DNA of 64,000 nt from Chryseobacterium rhizosphaerae. Its GTDB lineage: Bacteria; Bacteroidota; Bacteroidia; Flavobacteriales; Weeksellaceae. The notes under the pieces are model-generated. The model was not told the origin of the DNA, ran no database searches, and saw only the letters and a program-made list of their open reading frames with translations. Both the position numbers and the translations under genes were made by a program. Below, one piece after another: positions 54,026 through 63,724 of the stretch (position 1 is its first letter; every line of letters begins with the position of its first letter). The DNA is taken from positions 1 through 64,000 of the forward strand of contig NZ_QNUF01000009.1 in the NCBI RefSeq assembly GCF_003385455.1. The letters are read 5' to 3'.

Positions 54026-55462
54026 ATGAATAAGATGTATTGTAATGATGATTTACTTGAAATTCGTGCAGGGATTTTACACATTGGTGTAGGAAACTTT
54101 CACAGGGCTCATCAACAATTTTATACCCATATGCTGTTGCATGAAAAGGATCAGCAGAGTTGGGGGATTTGTGGAGTTTGTTTACTGCCTTCAGATGAGA
54201 AGATCGTAAATAATTTAAGGGCTCAGGATCTCAAATACTCGCTGACGGTTTGCGGAAGAAACGGGAAAAACGAAGTGCATAAAATATACTCATTATGTGA
54301 ATTGATTTGGGGAGTTGAAGATCCGGATGCAGTAGTCAGAAAAATTGCCGACGACTCGATTAAAATAATCACTTTAACCATTACAGAAGGTGGATATAAT
54401 CTGGATAAGGAAACTGGAGAATTTATTCTGGATGATGAAAAAATAAAGTATGATCTGGAAAATCCTGCCAGCCCTACTACCGTTTTTGGTTTTATTGCAG
54501 AAGGGTTACGGAATAGAAAAGTGAAAAATGGAGGAGGAATTACCATACTTTCGTGTGATAATCTTCAGCATAATGGTGATACTGCAAAGAGAGCCTTTAC
54601 GGCATTTATAGAAGCACAGGATAAAGACCTTGCAGCATGGGTAAAAGAAAATGTGACTTTCCCCAATAGTATGGTAGACCGTATTACTCCTGCCACAACT
54701 CCCGAAGATATCGAAAGACTGAACAAAATGAATGGGACGAATGACAAAGCTCCTGTTTATTGTGAAGATTTTGCACAATGGGTAATAGAAGATTGCTTTA
54801 TGGCTGGAAGACCTGCCTGGGAGAGAGTAGGAGTAGAATTTACGGATGATGTCACCGCCTTTGAAAATATGAAACTGAGCCTGTTGAATGCTTCACACAG
54901 TCTGTTGTCTTATCCGTCTTTTCTGATGGGATATCGAAAAGTAGACCAGGCAATGGAAAACAAAGATCTGGTACAATTTATCCGAAATTTTATGGATATT
55001 GATATTACACCATTTGTTCCCGTCCCTAAAAACACAGATTTAGAAAATTATAAAGAAACACTTATTGAAAGATTTGCCAATCACAGTGTCAGCGACCAGG
55101 TAAGCCGTTTGTGCTCTGACGGAGTTTCAAAATTTCCGGTTTATATTATTCCTAATCTTGGTAAAATGATAAAAGAAGGGAAAGATCTTACAAGGCTTGC
55201 TTTTCTTATTGCTTCCTATAGACATTACCTGAAATATAAAACAGATGACCATGGAAATACTTTTGAAGTGTCTGAACCCTGGCTGACTATCAATGACGAG
55301 TTACTTATTGCTAATGAAAATCCCCTGGATTTTTTAGAATTATCAGCTTTTAAAGGAGTTCATCTGAAGACTACTGAACAATTCACAGATCTGTATATCC
55401 GGTTTGTACAGGATATCAGAAACTCAGGAATCGATTGGGTTTTACAATCAATCATAAAATAA
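54026..55462 (+). CDS. mannitol (polyol) 2-dehydrogenase family enzyme
   Basis: 478 residues from ATG 54026. Long-chain polyol dehydrogenase: NAD-binding ILHIGVGNFHRAHQ near 18-31, and the catalytic KxxxxNxxHS motif as KLSLLNASHS in the second half. Length matches mannitol 2-dehydrogenases, which oxidise D-mannitol to fructose; related enzymes act on fructuronate or arabinitol. The fructokinase three genes on supports mannitol or a related 2-ketose product. First gene of the cluster, 6 bp ahead of the transporter. Confidence 0.88.
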   Translation: MNKMYCNDDLLEIRAGILHIGVGNFHRAHQQFYTHMLLHEKDQQSWGICGVCLLPSDEKIVNNLRAQDLKYSLTVCGRNGKNEVHKIYSLCELIWGVEDPDAVVRKIADDSIKIITLTITEGGYNLDKETGEFILDDEKIKYDLENPASPTTVFGFIAEGLRNRKVKNGGGITILSCDNLQHNGDTAKRAFTAFIEAQDKDLAAWVKENVTFPNSMVDRITPATTPEDIERLNKMNGTNDKAPVYCEDFAQWVIEDCFMAGRPAWERVGVEFTDDVTAFENMKLSLLNASHSLLSYPSFLMGYRKVDQAMENKDLVQFIRNFMDIDITPFVPVPKNTDLENYKETLIERFANHSVSDQVSRLCSDGVSKFPVYIIPNLGKMIKEGKDLTRLAFLIASYRHYLKYKTDDHGNTFEVSEPWLTINDELLIANENPLDFLELSAFKGVHLKTTEQFTDLYIRFVQDIRNSGIDWVLQSIIK

Positions 55463-55468
55463 AAGGCC

Positions 55469-56815
55469 ATGCAAGTAAATACTAATATAAGTTCTTCAGA
55501 AAATAAGACAAACAATGCCATATTGCCCTTTGCAATCATCACCTTTATTTATTTCATTGTAGGCTTTCTGACCACTGTGAATGAACAATTGCAGGCACCT
55601 CTGAAGTTCACTTTTCTAAGTCATGCGGGTAGTCTGAAAAATACATTTACCACTCTAATTTCCTTTTTCTTCTTTCTGGGCTATCTTTTGAATGGAACAT
55701 TGGGAAGTAAATGGGTCAATGCATTTGGATATAAAAATACGATCCTGCGCGGTCTTTTTTTTATGATTTCAGGTCTTTTTATGTATTTATGCTCATCCTG
55801 GTTTGGGGGGCAGTATCCGGATTTAAAATTCAGTATTAAGGACGCTGTTATTCCGTTTGGATTTATCATTTTCGTTATAGGATCCTATTTAATGGGGACT
55901 TCTGCCGCCATTATTCAGGTAGTTGTAAATCCTTATGCCGCATCATATGAACTGAAGGGAACCCAGCCGGTACAGCGTCTGAATATTCTGACAGCCATTA
56001 ATTCTATCGGGACCACTTCTGCACCATTTTTTGTTACGGTGATCATGTTCAGTGGAATTTCCATTGAAAATATAGAAATCAGACAGCTGCTACTTCCTCT
56101 ATCAGCACTTATTGTATGCATATTAATTGTAATTGTGATTACCAAAAAGCTTCACCTTCCTGATATTGCCCATACAAGAGTAGTAGGAGAAGAAAAACTG
56201 GAAAGAAGTATCTGGTCATTCAGACATTTTGTATTGGGGGTTCTGGCGATCTTTTTTTATGTTGGAACTGAGGTGGCTATTGGAGCCAATATTAACCTAT
56301 ATGCCTTTGAGCTGATGGATTCTGGGCATCCCATTACATTTTTCGGAAAAACAGATATTATTGTGGGTGGGGTAGATTTAGGAATTCATGCATTACTGTC
56401 TACATTATACTGGGGAGGCTTTCTTGTAGGAAGGGCGATATCAAGTTTCCTCACTAAAATTTCAGCAAGGACACAATTAATAACCACAACAATTCTTGCG
56501 ACGATTCTTGCCCTAACATCTATGATGACACAAAACCTTTGGTTTCTTGTAGCAATCGGTCTTCTGCATTCTTCTATGTGGAGCTGTATCTATACCCTTT
56601 CCATAAAAGGACTGAATAAGTATACATCAAAAGCATCAGGTATTTTTATTTCTGCAGTATTTGGCGGGGCTGTGTTTACCCTTATCCAGGGTGGCCTGGC
56701 AGATATTTTAGGTTCATGGAGATGGACGTGGGTGCTTACTGTAATCTGCGAATTGGTGATGCTGACTTATGCTTTGTTTGGATCAAGGATAAGAGAAAAA
56801 GACCTTATTCACTAG
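55469..56815 (+). CDS. FHS/FucP-like sugar MFS transporter
   Basis: 448 residues with 12 helices. The N-terminal FLTTVNEQLQAPLKFTFLS and QVVVNPYAASY in helix 5 are marks of the fucose-galactose-glucose:H+ symporter subfamily (FucP, GluP). Inner-membrane uptake of a hexose or polyol by proton symport is likely. It follows the dehydrogenase by 6 bp, and both share the LacI-controlled promoter. The substrate is inferred from neighbours to be mannitol or a similar polyol. Confidence 0.85.
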   Translation: MQVNTNISSSENKTNNAILPFAIITFIYFIVGFLTTVNEQLQAPLKFTFLSHAGSLKNTFTTLISFFFFLGYLLNGTLGSKWVNAFGYKNTILRGLFFMISGLFMYLCSSWFGGQYPDLKFSIKDAVIPFGFIIFVIGSYLMGTSAAIIQVVVNPYAASYELKGTQPVQRLNILTAINSIGTTSAPFFVTVIMFSGISIENIEIRQLLLPLSALIVCILIVIVITKKLHLPDIAHTRVVGEEKLERSIWSFRHFVLGVLAIFFYVGTEVAIGANINLYAFELMDSGHPITFFGKTDIIVGGVDLGIHALLSTLYWGGFLVGRAISSFLTKISARTQLITTTILATILALTSMMTQNLWFLVAIGLLHSSMWSCIYTLSIKGLNKYTSKASGIFISAVFGGAVFTLIQGGLADILGSWRWTWVLTVICELVMLTYALFGSRIREKDLIH

Positions 56816-56911
56816 TTCACAATCATCTATTTTCTTAGAATCATTTTATTATCCTGTATGTAATTACCGGATAGAGAATGCTTGGTGTTTATATTAAAAA
56901 ATACTTAGGTC

Positions 56912-57643
56912 ATGCTAAAATTTATTGTATTGCTTTTTCCCACGATTATAGGAAGTGTATTTTTGAATGCACAGGAGATACATTCTGCTTTACAGCTTCG
57001 AAACAGTCATTTATGGCGTGGTATTGAAGTTTCTGCAGGGTTGGTTTATACAGGAGATGTCCATTTGGATTATAAGAACTTTTATGGAGGGTTCTGGGCT
57101 GGTGGTAATGTGAATGGTTCTTATAAAGAATTTAATAATTATATAGGATACAGAAATAAACACCTTACTTTAGAGTTATGGGATATTTATAATTTTTCAC
57201 CCGATGCTTCGTATAATAACAAAGAATTTTTTAATTATTCGGCAAGGGAAACCGGGCGCTTTTGGGATCTGAGATCTTGCTATTTCATAAGTGAAAAGTT
57301 TCCGTTAGTTCTTAGTTGGAACACTGTTGTTTTCGGGAGAGACAGGAACAGTGACAATACAGAGAACAAATATTCATCATTTGTCTCGGGAGAATATCCT
57401 GTGTATAAGAAAGAAAACCTGGAAGTGAGAGGAAGAGTGGGATATGGCTTTGCATTAAACAACAGCAACGGCGAAAAGAATAATTTTTTTGCTAAAGAAG
57501 AAGGATTCAATGAAGTGAGCCTTATTATTTCAAAAAACTTTACCATTGAAGGATATAAAATACCCATTGGAATATGGGGGATGTGGAATCCGGTAAACAA
57601 TAATGCATTTCTGCAGTTTTCTGTACAGGTCTATTCATTCTGA
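56912..57643 (+). CDS. outer-membrane beta-barrel protein of the mannitol-type cluster
   Basis: 243 residues, signal peptide (to about LNAQE), then a pattern of short alternating amphipathic strands (LQLRNSHLWRGIEVSAGLVYTG) ending in a C-terminal aromatic residue (VQVYSF), the normal signature for BAM-inserted barrels. I estimate 10-12 strands. I know no named family, though it resembles TorF-like small porins. Placed between the inner-membrane transporter and the kinase, it is a likely entry pore for the polyol. Confidence 0.7.
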   Translation: MLKFIVLLFPTIIGSVFLNAQEIHSALQLRNSHLWRGIEVSAGLVYTGDVHLDYKNFYGGFWAGGNVNGSYKEFNNYIGYRNKHLTLELWDIYNFSPDASYNNKEFFNYSARETGRFWDLRSCYFISEKFPLVLSWNTVVFGRDRNSDNTENKYSSFVSGEYPVYKKENLEVRGRVGYGFALNNSNGEKNNFFAKEEGFNEVSLIISKNFTIEGYKIPIGIWGMWNPVNNNAFLQFSVQVYSF

Positions 57644-57698
57644 AAAACAGAGATGAATTTAAGAAGTCTATTAACAATACATTTATTATTTTAAAATA

Positions 57699-58619
57699 AT
57701 GGAAGATAAAAAAAATAAAGCAGTCTGCTTTGGAGAAGTTCTTTGGGATATTTTTCCAGGAGAACAGAAAAGAGTAGGGGGAGCCCCTTTTAATGTAGCA
57801 TACCATCTTTCCCGGATGGGTGTTGAGACCCATATGATCAGCAGTGTTGGTGATGATCAGCTTGGGCATGATCTGTTACAGAAAATGAAAAACTGGAACA
57901 TTTCCACAGAACACATCCAGATAAACACAGAGTACGCTACCAGTACCTTTATTGCTTCAATGGATGAGAATAATGATGCACATTATGATATTGTAGAAAA
58001 TGTTGCCTGGGATTTTATTGATACGACCAATGCTGATGAGGAAATCCTCAATAAAACGGATGTTTTGGTGTTTGGAACACTGGCAGCGCGAAATGAGAAA
58101 TCCAAAAACACATTATTCCATTTACTGGAGCTTAGTTCTTACAATGTTTTTGATATTAACCTTAGAGAGCCATATTATGAGATTAGCATAATTAAGGATC
58201 TGCTGCACAAAGCAAATCTTGCAAAGTTTAACAAAGCAGAATTGCGCATGATGTTGGATTTTTTAGGTAAAACATATACCAATGAAGAAGACAGTATACA
58301 TTATTTACAGGATCAGTTTGACCTCCAGGAAATTATTATTTCTAAAGGAAGTAAAGGAGCTCTGTATGCTGATAAGGACGATTTTTATCTCTATCCTACC
58401 ATCCCGGTTACCATAAAAGATACTGTTGGAAGTGGTGACTCTTTTTTAGCCGGGTTTTTATCAAAAAAACTGGAAAAAGGAAGTTCTGTGGATGAAACAA
58501 TGATACAGGCTGTATCGCTCGGAGCTTTTATTACATCACAGGAAGGGGCATGCCCTGAATATACCGTCGAAGATTTTAACAGATTTAAAAGTGAATACCC
58601 TCTTTCGGCTTTGAAATAA
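57699..58619 (+). CDS. fructokinase-like PfkB kinase
   Basis: 306 residues. Start VCFGEVLWDIFPGEQKRVGGAPFNVAYHLSRMG (broken: CFGEVLWDIFP, GGAPFNVAYHLSRMG) is typical of fructokinases; the anion hole and catalytic Asp lie in DTVGSGDSFLAGFLSKKL. It should phosphorylate fructose, the product of mannitol 2-dehydrogenase, giving fructose-6-phosphate for glycolysis. This enzyme, the dehydrogenase and transporter form a complete route. Confidence 0.88.
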   Translation: MEDKKNKAVCFGEVLWDIFPGEQKRVGGAPFNVAYHLSRMGVETHMISSVGDDQLGHDLLQKMKNWNISTEHIQINTEYATSTFIASMDENNDAHYDIVENVAWDFIDTTNADEEILNKTDVLVFGTLAARNEKSKNTLFHLLELSSYNVFDINLREPYYEISIIKDLLHKANLAKFNKAELRMMLDFLGKTYTNEEDSIHYLQDQFDLQEIIISKGSKGALYADKDDFYLYPTIPVTIKDTVGSGDSFLAGFLSKKLEKGSSVDETMIQAVSLGAFITSQEGACPEYTVEDFNRFKSEYPLSALK

Positions 58620-58702
58620 ATCAACAGGCTATACACTAATTTAAAATGATTCTTGAAGAAACATTTTATACCTTTAATTGCACAATTAAGACAGAAATTA
58701 GT

Positions 58703-59398
58703 ATGCATCATCAGTTGGAAAAACATTATGTAAACAGGGTAGGCTGGCTTAGGGCAGCTGTTTTGGGAGCTAATGACGGATTGCTGTCCACTACAAGTAT
58801 TGTTATTGGGGTTGCAGCCGCAGAACCGGAGCGTCATATCATTATCCTGGCCGCTTTAGCAGGCATGATTGCAGGGGCCATGTCTATGGCTGCCGGTGAA
58901 TATGTGTCTGTAAGTTCACAGGAAGATACGGAAAAAGCAGATTTAATCCGTGAAAAACGTGAACTTGAAGAAATGCCTGAAATAGAACTTAGAGAATTAG
59001 CTAAAGTGTATGAAAGAAGAGGATGTACCCAGGAAACAGCAATGCAGGTTGCTATAGAGCTCACAGCACATGATGCACTAGGCGCTCATGCCCGGGATGA
59101 ATTGGGAATCAATGAAATCACACAGGCAAAACCTTTACAGGCAGCTGTTGCTTCGTTTGGATCTTTTGCAGTGGGAGCTTTATTGCCTTTTATGGTCTCT
59201 TTACTGGCTCCTATCAAACAGATGATCTATTTTCAATATGGTTTCTCCATTATATTCCTTATGTTGCTAGGAGCAATTTCTGCCAAAACAGGCGGTTCAG
59301 ATATTAAAATTGCCATGCTCAGAATTTGTTTCTGGGGGACAGTAGCAATGGGAATTACAGCATTGGTAGGCCGGTTTTTTGGCGTGAGTGTAGCATAA
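58703..59398 (+). CDS. VIT1/CCC1-type iron or manganese transporter
   Basis: 231 residues from ATG 58703 (MHHQLEKHYVNR); 19 extra residues from an upstream ATG look unlike the family. Five helices with the signature GANDGLLSTTSIVIGVAAA in helix 1 and AGAMSMAAGEYVSVSSQ near helix 2, then a cytoplasmic Glu-rich loop (about 75-150) that binds metal in VIT1 proteins. It likely exports or stores Fe2+/Mn2+. It is 83 bp after the fructokinase; link to the sugar cluster is uncertain. Confidence 0.85.
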   Translation: MHHQLEKHYVNRVGWLRAAVLGANDGLLSTTSIVIGVAAAEPERHIIILAALAGMIAGAMSMAAGEYVSVSSQEDTEKADLIREKRELEEMPEIELRELAKVYERRGCTQETAMQVAIELTAHDALGAHARDELGINEITQAKPLQAAVASFGSFAVGALLPFMVSLLAPIKQMIYFQYGFSIIFLMLLGAISAKTGGSDIKIAMLRICFWGTVAMGITALVGRFFGVSVA

Positions 59399-59511
59399 AT
59401 CCATATTTTTTTGATCTGCTGAGCACGAAAAATGAAATTAAAATAAGCAAAAATAAAGAGCAGGAATTCACGACGGACAGCGTGTTTGAAGATCTTTATA
59501 AAGAAAATAAG

Positions 59512-59595
59512 ATGAGCTCAACAGGGTTCATCTTATTTGCTTTTATTATAGGAATTTTACTTTTTTTGAAAGCTAATCTTTTGATTTACAAATAA
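59512..59595 (+). CDS. possible tiny membrane protein
   Basis: About 27 residues from ATG 59512, mostly one hydrophobic helix (GFILFAFIIGILLFLKANLL). The frame is open further upstream and could extend from a GTG near 59481. The surrounding 343-bp gap (59399-59741) otherwise holds only the hcp -7 box. It is very short and may not be a gene. Confidence 0.25.
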   Translation: MSSTGFILFAFIIGILLFLKANLLIYK

Positions 59596-59681
59596 TAAAA
59601 AACCTAACAAGTGTTAGTCGTAGAAATACTACACTTTTCCAGATTTACACTTAAATATTCTTTCAGTCTGGTAAATACTTC

Positions 59682-59689
59682 TAATTTTG
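59682..59689 (+). promoter_or_regulatory. -7 box (TAATTTTG) for tssD/hcp
   Basis: Exact TAnnTTTG match 52 nt before the ATG at 59742. Confidence 0.5.
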
Positions 59690-59741
59690 GTGATATAACC
59701 AACCACAAATCACAAAATATTAACGATTAAAATTTACGATC

Positions 59742-60149
59742 ATGGCAGAAAGAAATTCAAGAGGAATTCTAAAATTCAACAACGGTGAAGGACAAAAGTT
59801 ATTAAAACTTAATTATACGGTAGCCCGTGCTACAGACGTGTCCGGTAGAGTAGCATCTGATCCTTCTAATGCTCTTATTAAAATTACAGTAGAAGCTACG
59901 GAGAAATCTGATATTCTTGAAAGTCTTCTTAACGGAAAATACAAACCTACAGTAGGGGAAGTGACTTTCAACAAATCTCACGAAGAAGGAACACTGACAA
60001 CATTAAAATGGACTAACGGGTATGTCATCCAGCACGAAGTAGATTTCGATGCCGTAGATGAAAACAGTATGTACATCAGTTTTGTTGTAAGTGCAGAACA
60101 AATTGATCTTGGTAATTCAGCTTATAATGGGGCTTGGCCTACAGCATAA
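59742..60149 (+). CDS. tssD: T6SS tube protein TssD (Hcp)
   Basis: 135 residues matching the Bacteroidota TssD family: MAERNSRGILKFNNG, then YTVARATDVSGRVASDPSNALIKITVEA in parts, and WTNGYVIQHEVDFDAV. It forms hexamer rings stacked inside the sheath and is secreted with each firing. It has its own -7 box upstream and a terminator downstream, so it is likely made in large amounts independent of vgrG. The sheath genes are about 28 kb away. Confidence 0.92.
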   Translation: MAERNSRGILKFNNGEGQKLLKLNYTVARATDVSGRVASDPSNALIKITVEATEKSDILESLLNGKYKPTVGEVTFNKSHEEGTLTTLKWTNGYVIQHEVDFDAVDENSMYISFVVSAEQIDLGNSAYNGAWPTA

Positions 60150-60179
60150 GAATCTGATCTCTTAAAATTAACTCAACAT

Positions 60180-60219
60180 AAAACAGAATGGTGCTACAAA
60201 GATGCTGTTCTGTTTTTTT
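60180..60219 (+). terminator. terminator after tssD
   Basis: AAAACAGAA / TTCTGTTTT outer stem around a 19-nt loop that pairs further, followed by T-tract, 30 nt after the stop codon. Confidence 0.7.
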
Positions 60220-60409
60220 GTCTGTAATTATTTCCATCGGGACATCATAAATGGACAAGCAGCTTTACCTTTTTTAAAAATTCTATAATTTTAAACATAA
60301 AGCTGATAGTGTGAATTTTATATTGTGAAAAATTCATAACTTTATGAAAAGGTCATTTGTTTTTTAATTTTTTTTATTAAATAAATTCCCCGAAAACACC
60401 TTACATAAT

Positions 60410-62269
60410 ATGAATAAAAATACCTCGAATTCAGATAAGATTTCCGAGAATCATATTCCCGGAATCAACCGTGTGGTTAAACTGGATATTGTAATAGAAG
60501 GCAAAATCATCAAGCACTTTAAGCATTTTCGTTTACAGCAAAGTGTAAAAAAACATCATGATTTTGAACTGACTTTAGCTCATGATACCCTGGATGGAAG
60601 ACAAAACCATGATCTGGAAGAAGCTCAACAGTTTTTAGGAAAACGTTTAACAATAGTTTTTAAATATAAAGATGTGGAAGGAAGTCCGGAAAGGACCTTT
60701 GTAGGAGTGATCACAAAAGTGGGTTTCAGCCAGGAAAATCATAATCTTGGAAATATTGTTTTGAAAGGCCATAGCCCTACCATTCTGCTGGATGCAGCTC
60801 CCCATACACAAAGTTTTGGAGGAGGTCAGCCTGTTAATATGGGAATCATTGCAGAGGAAGTTATCAAACAGGGAATAGAAAATACTAAGTTTGATGTAAA
60901 AGTAAATGCCAAAGCTTCTTCCCAGATCCTCTACAGTGCTCAGTATAACGAAACTCATTATAATTACCTCTGCAGAATGGCTGAAGCCTATGGCGAACAG
61001 TTCTATTATGATGGCGAAGTACTGCACTTCGGAAATATGCCACCTCAGAATAAAGCATTGGAACTGGTGTATGGAAGCAATGTTTCTGATGTGAATGTTG
61101 AATTAAAGGCAGTTCACATCAAACCCAGTTTTTATGGATATAACAGCAGCTCAAATGCTAAACTCTCTTCAGGAGAAACTCCTATAAAACATGTAGGAAA
61201 TTTAGCAAAAACGGCTTACCAGAATAATGATGGAATATTCAAAACTCCGGCATTACAGGTAGCTCCCATAAAAGCAGCAACCGATATGGATGTTGTTATT
61301 TCCCAAACCAGTACAGCCGGAAGTAAGGCGGTAGAAGTCTTTACGGTTTCAGGAGGAACAACTATTCCTTTTTTATATCCGGGATGCGTTGCCGATATCA
61401 ATATGCGAAAAACAGATACTAATCAGACGTCCTATTTTACAAAGCTCATGATGACGGAAGTGATTCATGAGGTAGATGCTTTAGGACGCTATACAGGAAG
61501 ATTTGAAGCAATAGCCTCAGATACTGGATTTATCCCGAAACCTGATTTTACTGTTCCTGTGGCGCAACCTCAGATTGCCACCGTCATATCCAATACAGAC
61601 CCGCAGGAACAGGGAAGGGTAACTGTAAGATTTGACTGGCAGCTTAATGATACGACCAATTTCATCCGAATGATGGCTCCTGATGCAGGAGGAACAGATC
61701 AGATTACCCAAAACAGGGGGTATGTGGCTGTACCTGAAGTAGGCGATCAGGTGATGGTTGGTTTTGTACATAATCACCCTGACCGTCCTTTCGTGATGGG
61801 AGGAATGTTTCATGGAGGAACAGCTATGGGTGGCGGTGTCAATAATCATTTGAAATCTATACAGACCAGAAGCGGAATCAGGATTTTAATGAATGATGCA
61901 GAAGGGAGTGTCAATATTATCGACCCTAGCGGAAATAATTATTTTATGGATGGAAAAGGTAATATTGTGGTCACTGCCCCTAAAAATATGACGTTCAATG
62001 CAGGAGAGAATCTTAATATTAATGTAGGAAAAGATATGAAGACCAGTGTGGGAAATGATCATACAACTACTATTATCAATGATCACAGATTTACCTCAAA
62101 AAATTATAAACAGACGGTCAATGAAAATAAAACCATTAATGTAACGGGGGATCTAAAAGAAACAACTTCTACCACCACCCATAAAGCAAAAAATGGCGAT
62201 ATTTTGTTACAGAGCTCAGGAGTGGCGAAAATGCTGGGTAAGATAGATGCTAAGGTGAATAAAGGATAA
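60410..62269 (+). CDS. vgrG: T6SS spike protein VgrG
   Basis: 619 residues. Gp27-like base (about 1-370), OB-fold gp5-like domain (about 385-475: SNTDPQEQGRVTVRFDW, RPFVMGGMFHGG), and a C-terminal beta-prism of short repeats (NINVGKDMKTSVGNDHTTTI) to the end. It caps the Hcp tube and carries effectors. There is no extra C-terminal effector domain. The small membrane protein starts 3 bp after its stop. Confidence 0.94.
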   Translation: MNKNTSNSDKISENHIPGINRVVKLDIVIEGKIIKHFKHFRLQQSVKKHHDFELTLAHDTLDGRQNHDLEEAQQFLGKRLTIVFKYKDVEGSPERTFVGVITKVGFSQENHNLGNIVLKGHSPTILLDAAPHTQSFGGGQPVNMGIIAEEVIKQGIENTKFDVKVNAKASSQILYSAQYNETHYNYLCRMAEAYGEQFYYDGEVLHFGNMPPQNKALELVYGSNVSDVNVELKAVHIKPSFYGYNSSSNAKLSSGETPIKHVGNLAKTAYQNNDGIFKTPALQVAPIKAATDMDVVISQTSTAGSKAVEVFTVSGGTTIPFLYPGCVADINMRKTDTNQTSYFTKLMMTEVIHEVDALGRYTGRFEAIASDTGFIPKPDFTVPVAQPQIATVISNTDPQEQGRVTVRFDWQLNDTTNFIRMMAPDAGGTDQITQNRGYVAVPEVGDQVMVGFVHNHPDRPFVMGGMFHGGTAMGGGVNNHLKSIQTRSGIRILMNDAEGSVNIIDPSGNNYFMDGKGNIVVTAPKNMTFNAGENLNINVGKDMKTSVGNDHTTTIINDHRFTSKNYKQTVNENKTINVTGDLKETTSTTTHKAKNGDILLQSSGVAKMLGKIDAKVNKG

Positions 62270-62272
62270 AAA

Positions 62273-62572
62273 ATGTTTAAAAAAGCGCTGATCTCTTTCT
62301 TTTCATCGGTCTTATCGGTAGTGGCTCTTGTCATTATTGAATTAGGTTTTATGGATCTGACTACAGAGTATAGTCACGGAGATTATGGATGGGTTGCCCT
62401 TTGGTTGATTTTTGCTTTTTTTCCGGTATTATTTGCTCTGCCGTTTGTAATTGCTTCTAAACGTAAACAAAACGAAATAAATGATTTTGTTTTATTTTGT
62501 TTTTACTCTTTTTGTATATGTTTTCTTGTGATATCGTTAATTTTAGTGATTATCCTTCCGTTGATGTCATAA
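62273..62572 (+). CDS. small three-helix membrane protein after vgrG
   Basis: 99 residues. Three hydrophobic segments (about 8-25, 41-60, 74-97) with a charged loop SKRKQNE between the second and third. I do not recognise it. Three bases separate it from the vgrG stop, so it should be co-translated. Position between a VgrG and an effector gene suggests an immunity or adaptor role, but this is inference. Confidence 0.6.
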   Translation: MFKKALISFFSSVLSVVALVIIELGFMDLTTEYSHGDYGWVALWLIFAFFPVLFALPFVIASKRKQNEINDFVLFCFYSFCICFLVISLILVIILPLMS

Positions 62573-62631
62573 GACTCATTAGGTAACAACAATTAAGAGT
62601 AAATTATTTAAAAAAATGTAAGGTATTAATA

Positions 62632-63714
62632 ATGAATAAACTAATAAAATATCTATTAAGCTTTTTATTTTTTACCCAGATCTCGTGTCAGGAAAAAAAA
62701 GACCATAAAAAAACTGAAACTATGACAAAATATGAATGGACTGAGGGAACTTCTGCCCCTTTAGGATATCCGATGGAAGTATACAAAGGGGGAATGGAAT
62801 GCGAAGGGGGAGAATGGGTAGGATTAAGCTTTGGTATCGCTCCCGGGAGCCGCCCCTGGGGTTCAATTAATCATGGGATGGGGAATGGTTTTAAAAGTCT
62901 TCCCTCCCGTTTGGATTTTATCTGGATGTCTTATATGGAGAACCAGTTTTACATGATTGATACTGCTATTGATACCGCTAAGATTAAAGAGTATTTCAGT
63001 AAAGGCTATCAGGTAAAAGTAACGAATGGAAGTGGTGAAATTGAGCATTTAAATTATAACAATATTGCTGTAGGAATGGCTCCGGGGGGTGTGGTTGTAG
63101 TCTGGGTAGTCGGTGTTGGGGTTCAGAAGGAAGTAGGCCGATATCAAGGGAAAAAAGTGACGATTCCTGAATCGGAAATTGCTAAGCTGGACAGCCATGA
63201 GAACCGTTTTTGGAGGAAAGATTACCTTGATGAAGTATTTAATAATGGCAAGGTTATCCCTGTTGAGGTAAGAGAAAAAAATAAAGGAAAATCTATTCCA
63301 TTTGGTTTATGGGATACCTACAGAATACGATACAGCTGGAAACCGGTTTTCGAATTACCGGAAAATGCTAAACTCAACCCATTGACAGATATTGGAATAT
63401 CAGCAATTAATGGCGAATGGGAACAGCTTGATGCATCGAAAATCTCTTTGGTTGGGAATGAGTTAAGAGCAATACCCAGAAGTATTGGTTTCGACTTTAT
63501 GGGTGCTGATAATAAAAAATATGGAGCAGATTGTGATCTGAATGAAAAGTCAGCTTTTGAAGCCTATAAGACTGTGTTTGGAAATGATCCTAATTCAACT
63601 AAAGCTAATATTATTGTAAAGGTTAATGAGTCTAATAGCTACTTTACGATAATGCTAAAAGGTGAAAATGGTAAAGAAGCTTTCATAAAAGCAGATAAAA
63701 TAGAAGTTTTCTAA
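62632..63714 (+). CDS. DUF2931-like lipoprotein, candidate immunity protein
   Basis: 360 residues. Lipobox QISC (Cys19), so it faces the periplasm. The APLGYPMEVYKGGMECEGGEWV opening (in parts) followed by WGSINHGMGNG and GMAPGGVVVVWVVG is a pattern I recall from the DUF2931 family, often found near T6SS genes. It ends 10 bp before a DUF2235-type effector. Known Tle phospholipase effectors are neutralised by periplasmic lipoproteins (Tli), so this is a plausible immunity partner; that is inference. Confidence 0.6.
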   Translation: MNKLIKYLLSFLFFTQISCQEKKDHKKTETMTKYEWTEGTSAPLGYPMEVYKGGMECEGGEWVGLSFGIAPGSRPWGSINHGMGNGFKSLPSRLDFIWMSYMENQFYMIDTAIDTAKIKEYFSKGYQVKVTNGSGEIEHLNYNNIAVGMAPGGVVVVWVVGVGVQKEVGRYQGKKVTIPESEIAKLDSHENRFWRKDYLDEVFNNGKVIPVEVREKNKGKSIPFGLWDTYRIRYSWKPVFELPENAKLNPLTDIGISAINGEWEQLDASKISLVGNELRAIPRSIGFDFMGADNKKYGADCDLNEKSAFEAYKTVFGNDPNSTKANIIVKVNESNSYFTIMLKGENGKEAFIKADKIEVF

Positions 63715-63724
63715 AACAAAAACG

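Noticed and set aside
59326..59595. 89-residue frame overlapping the end of the VIT1-type gene
   Set aside because: The first part is the transporter gene read in another frame; only the last short hydrophobic part could be a gene, and it is listed at low confidence.
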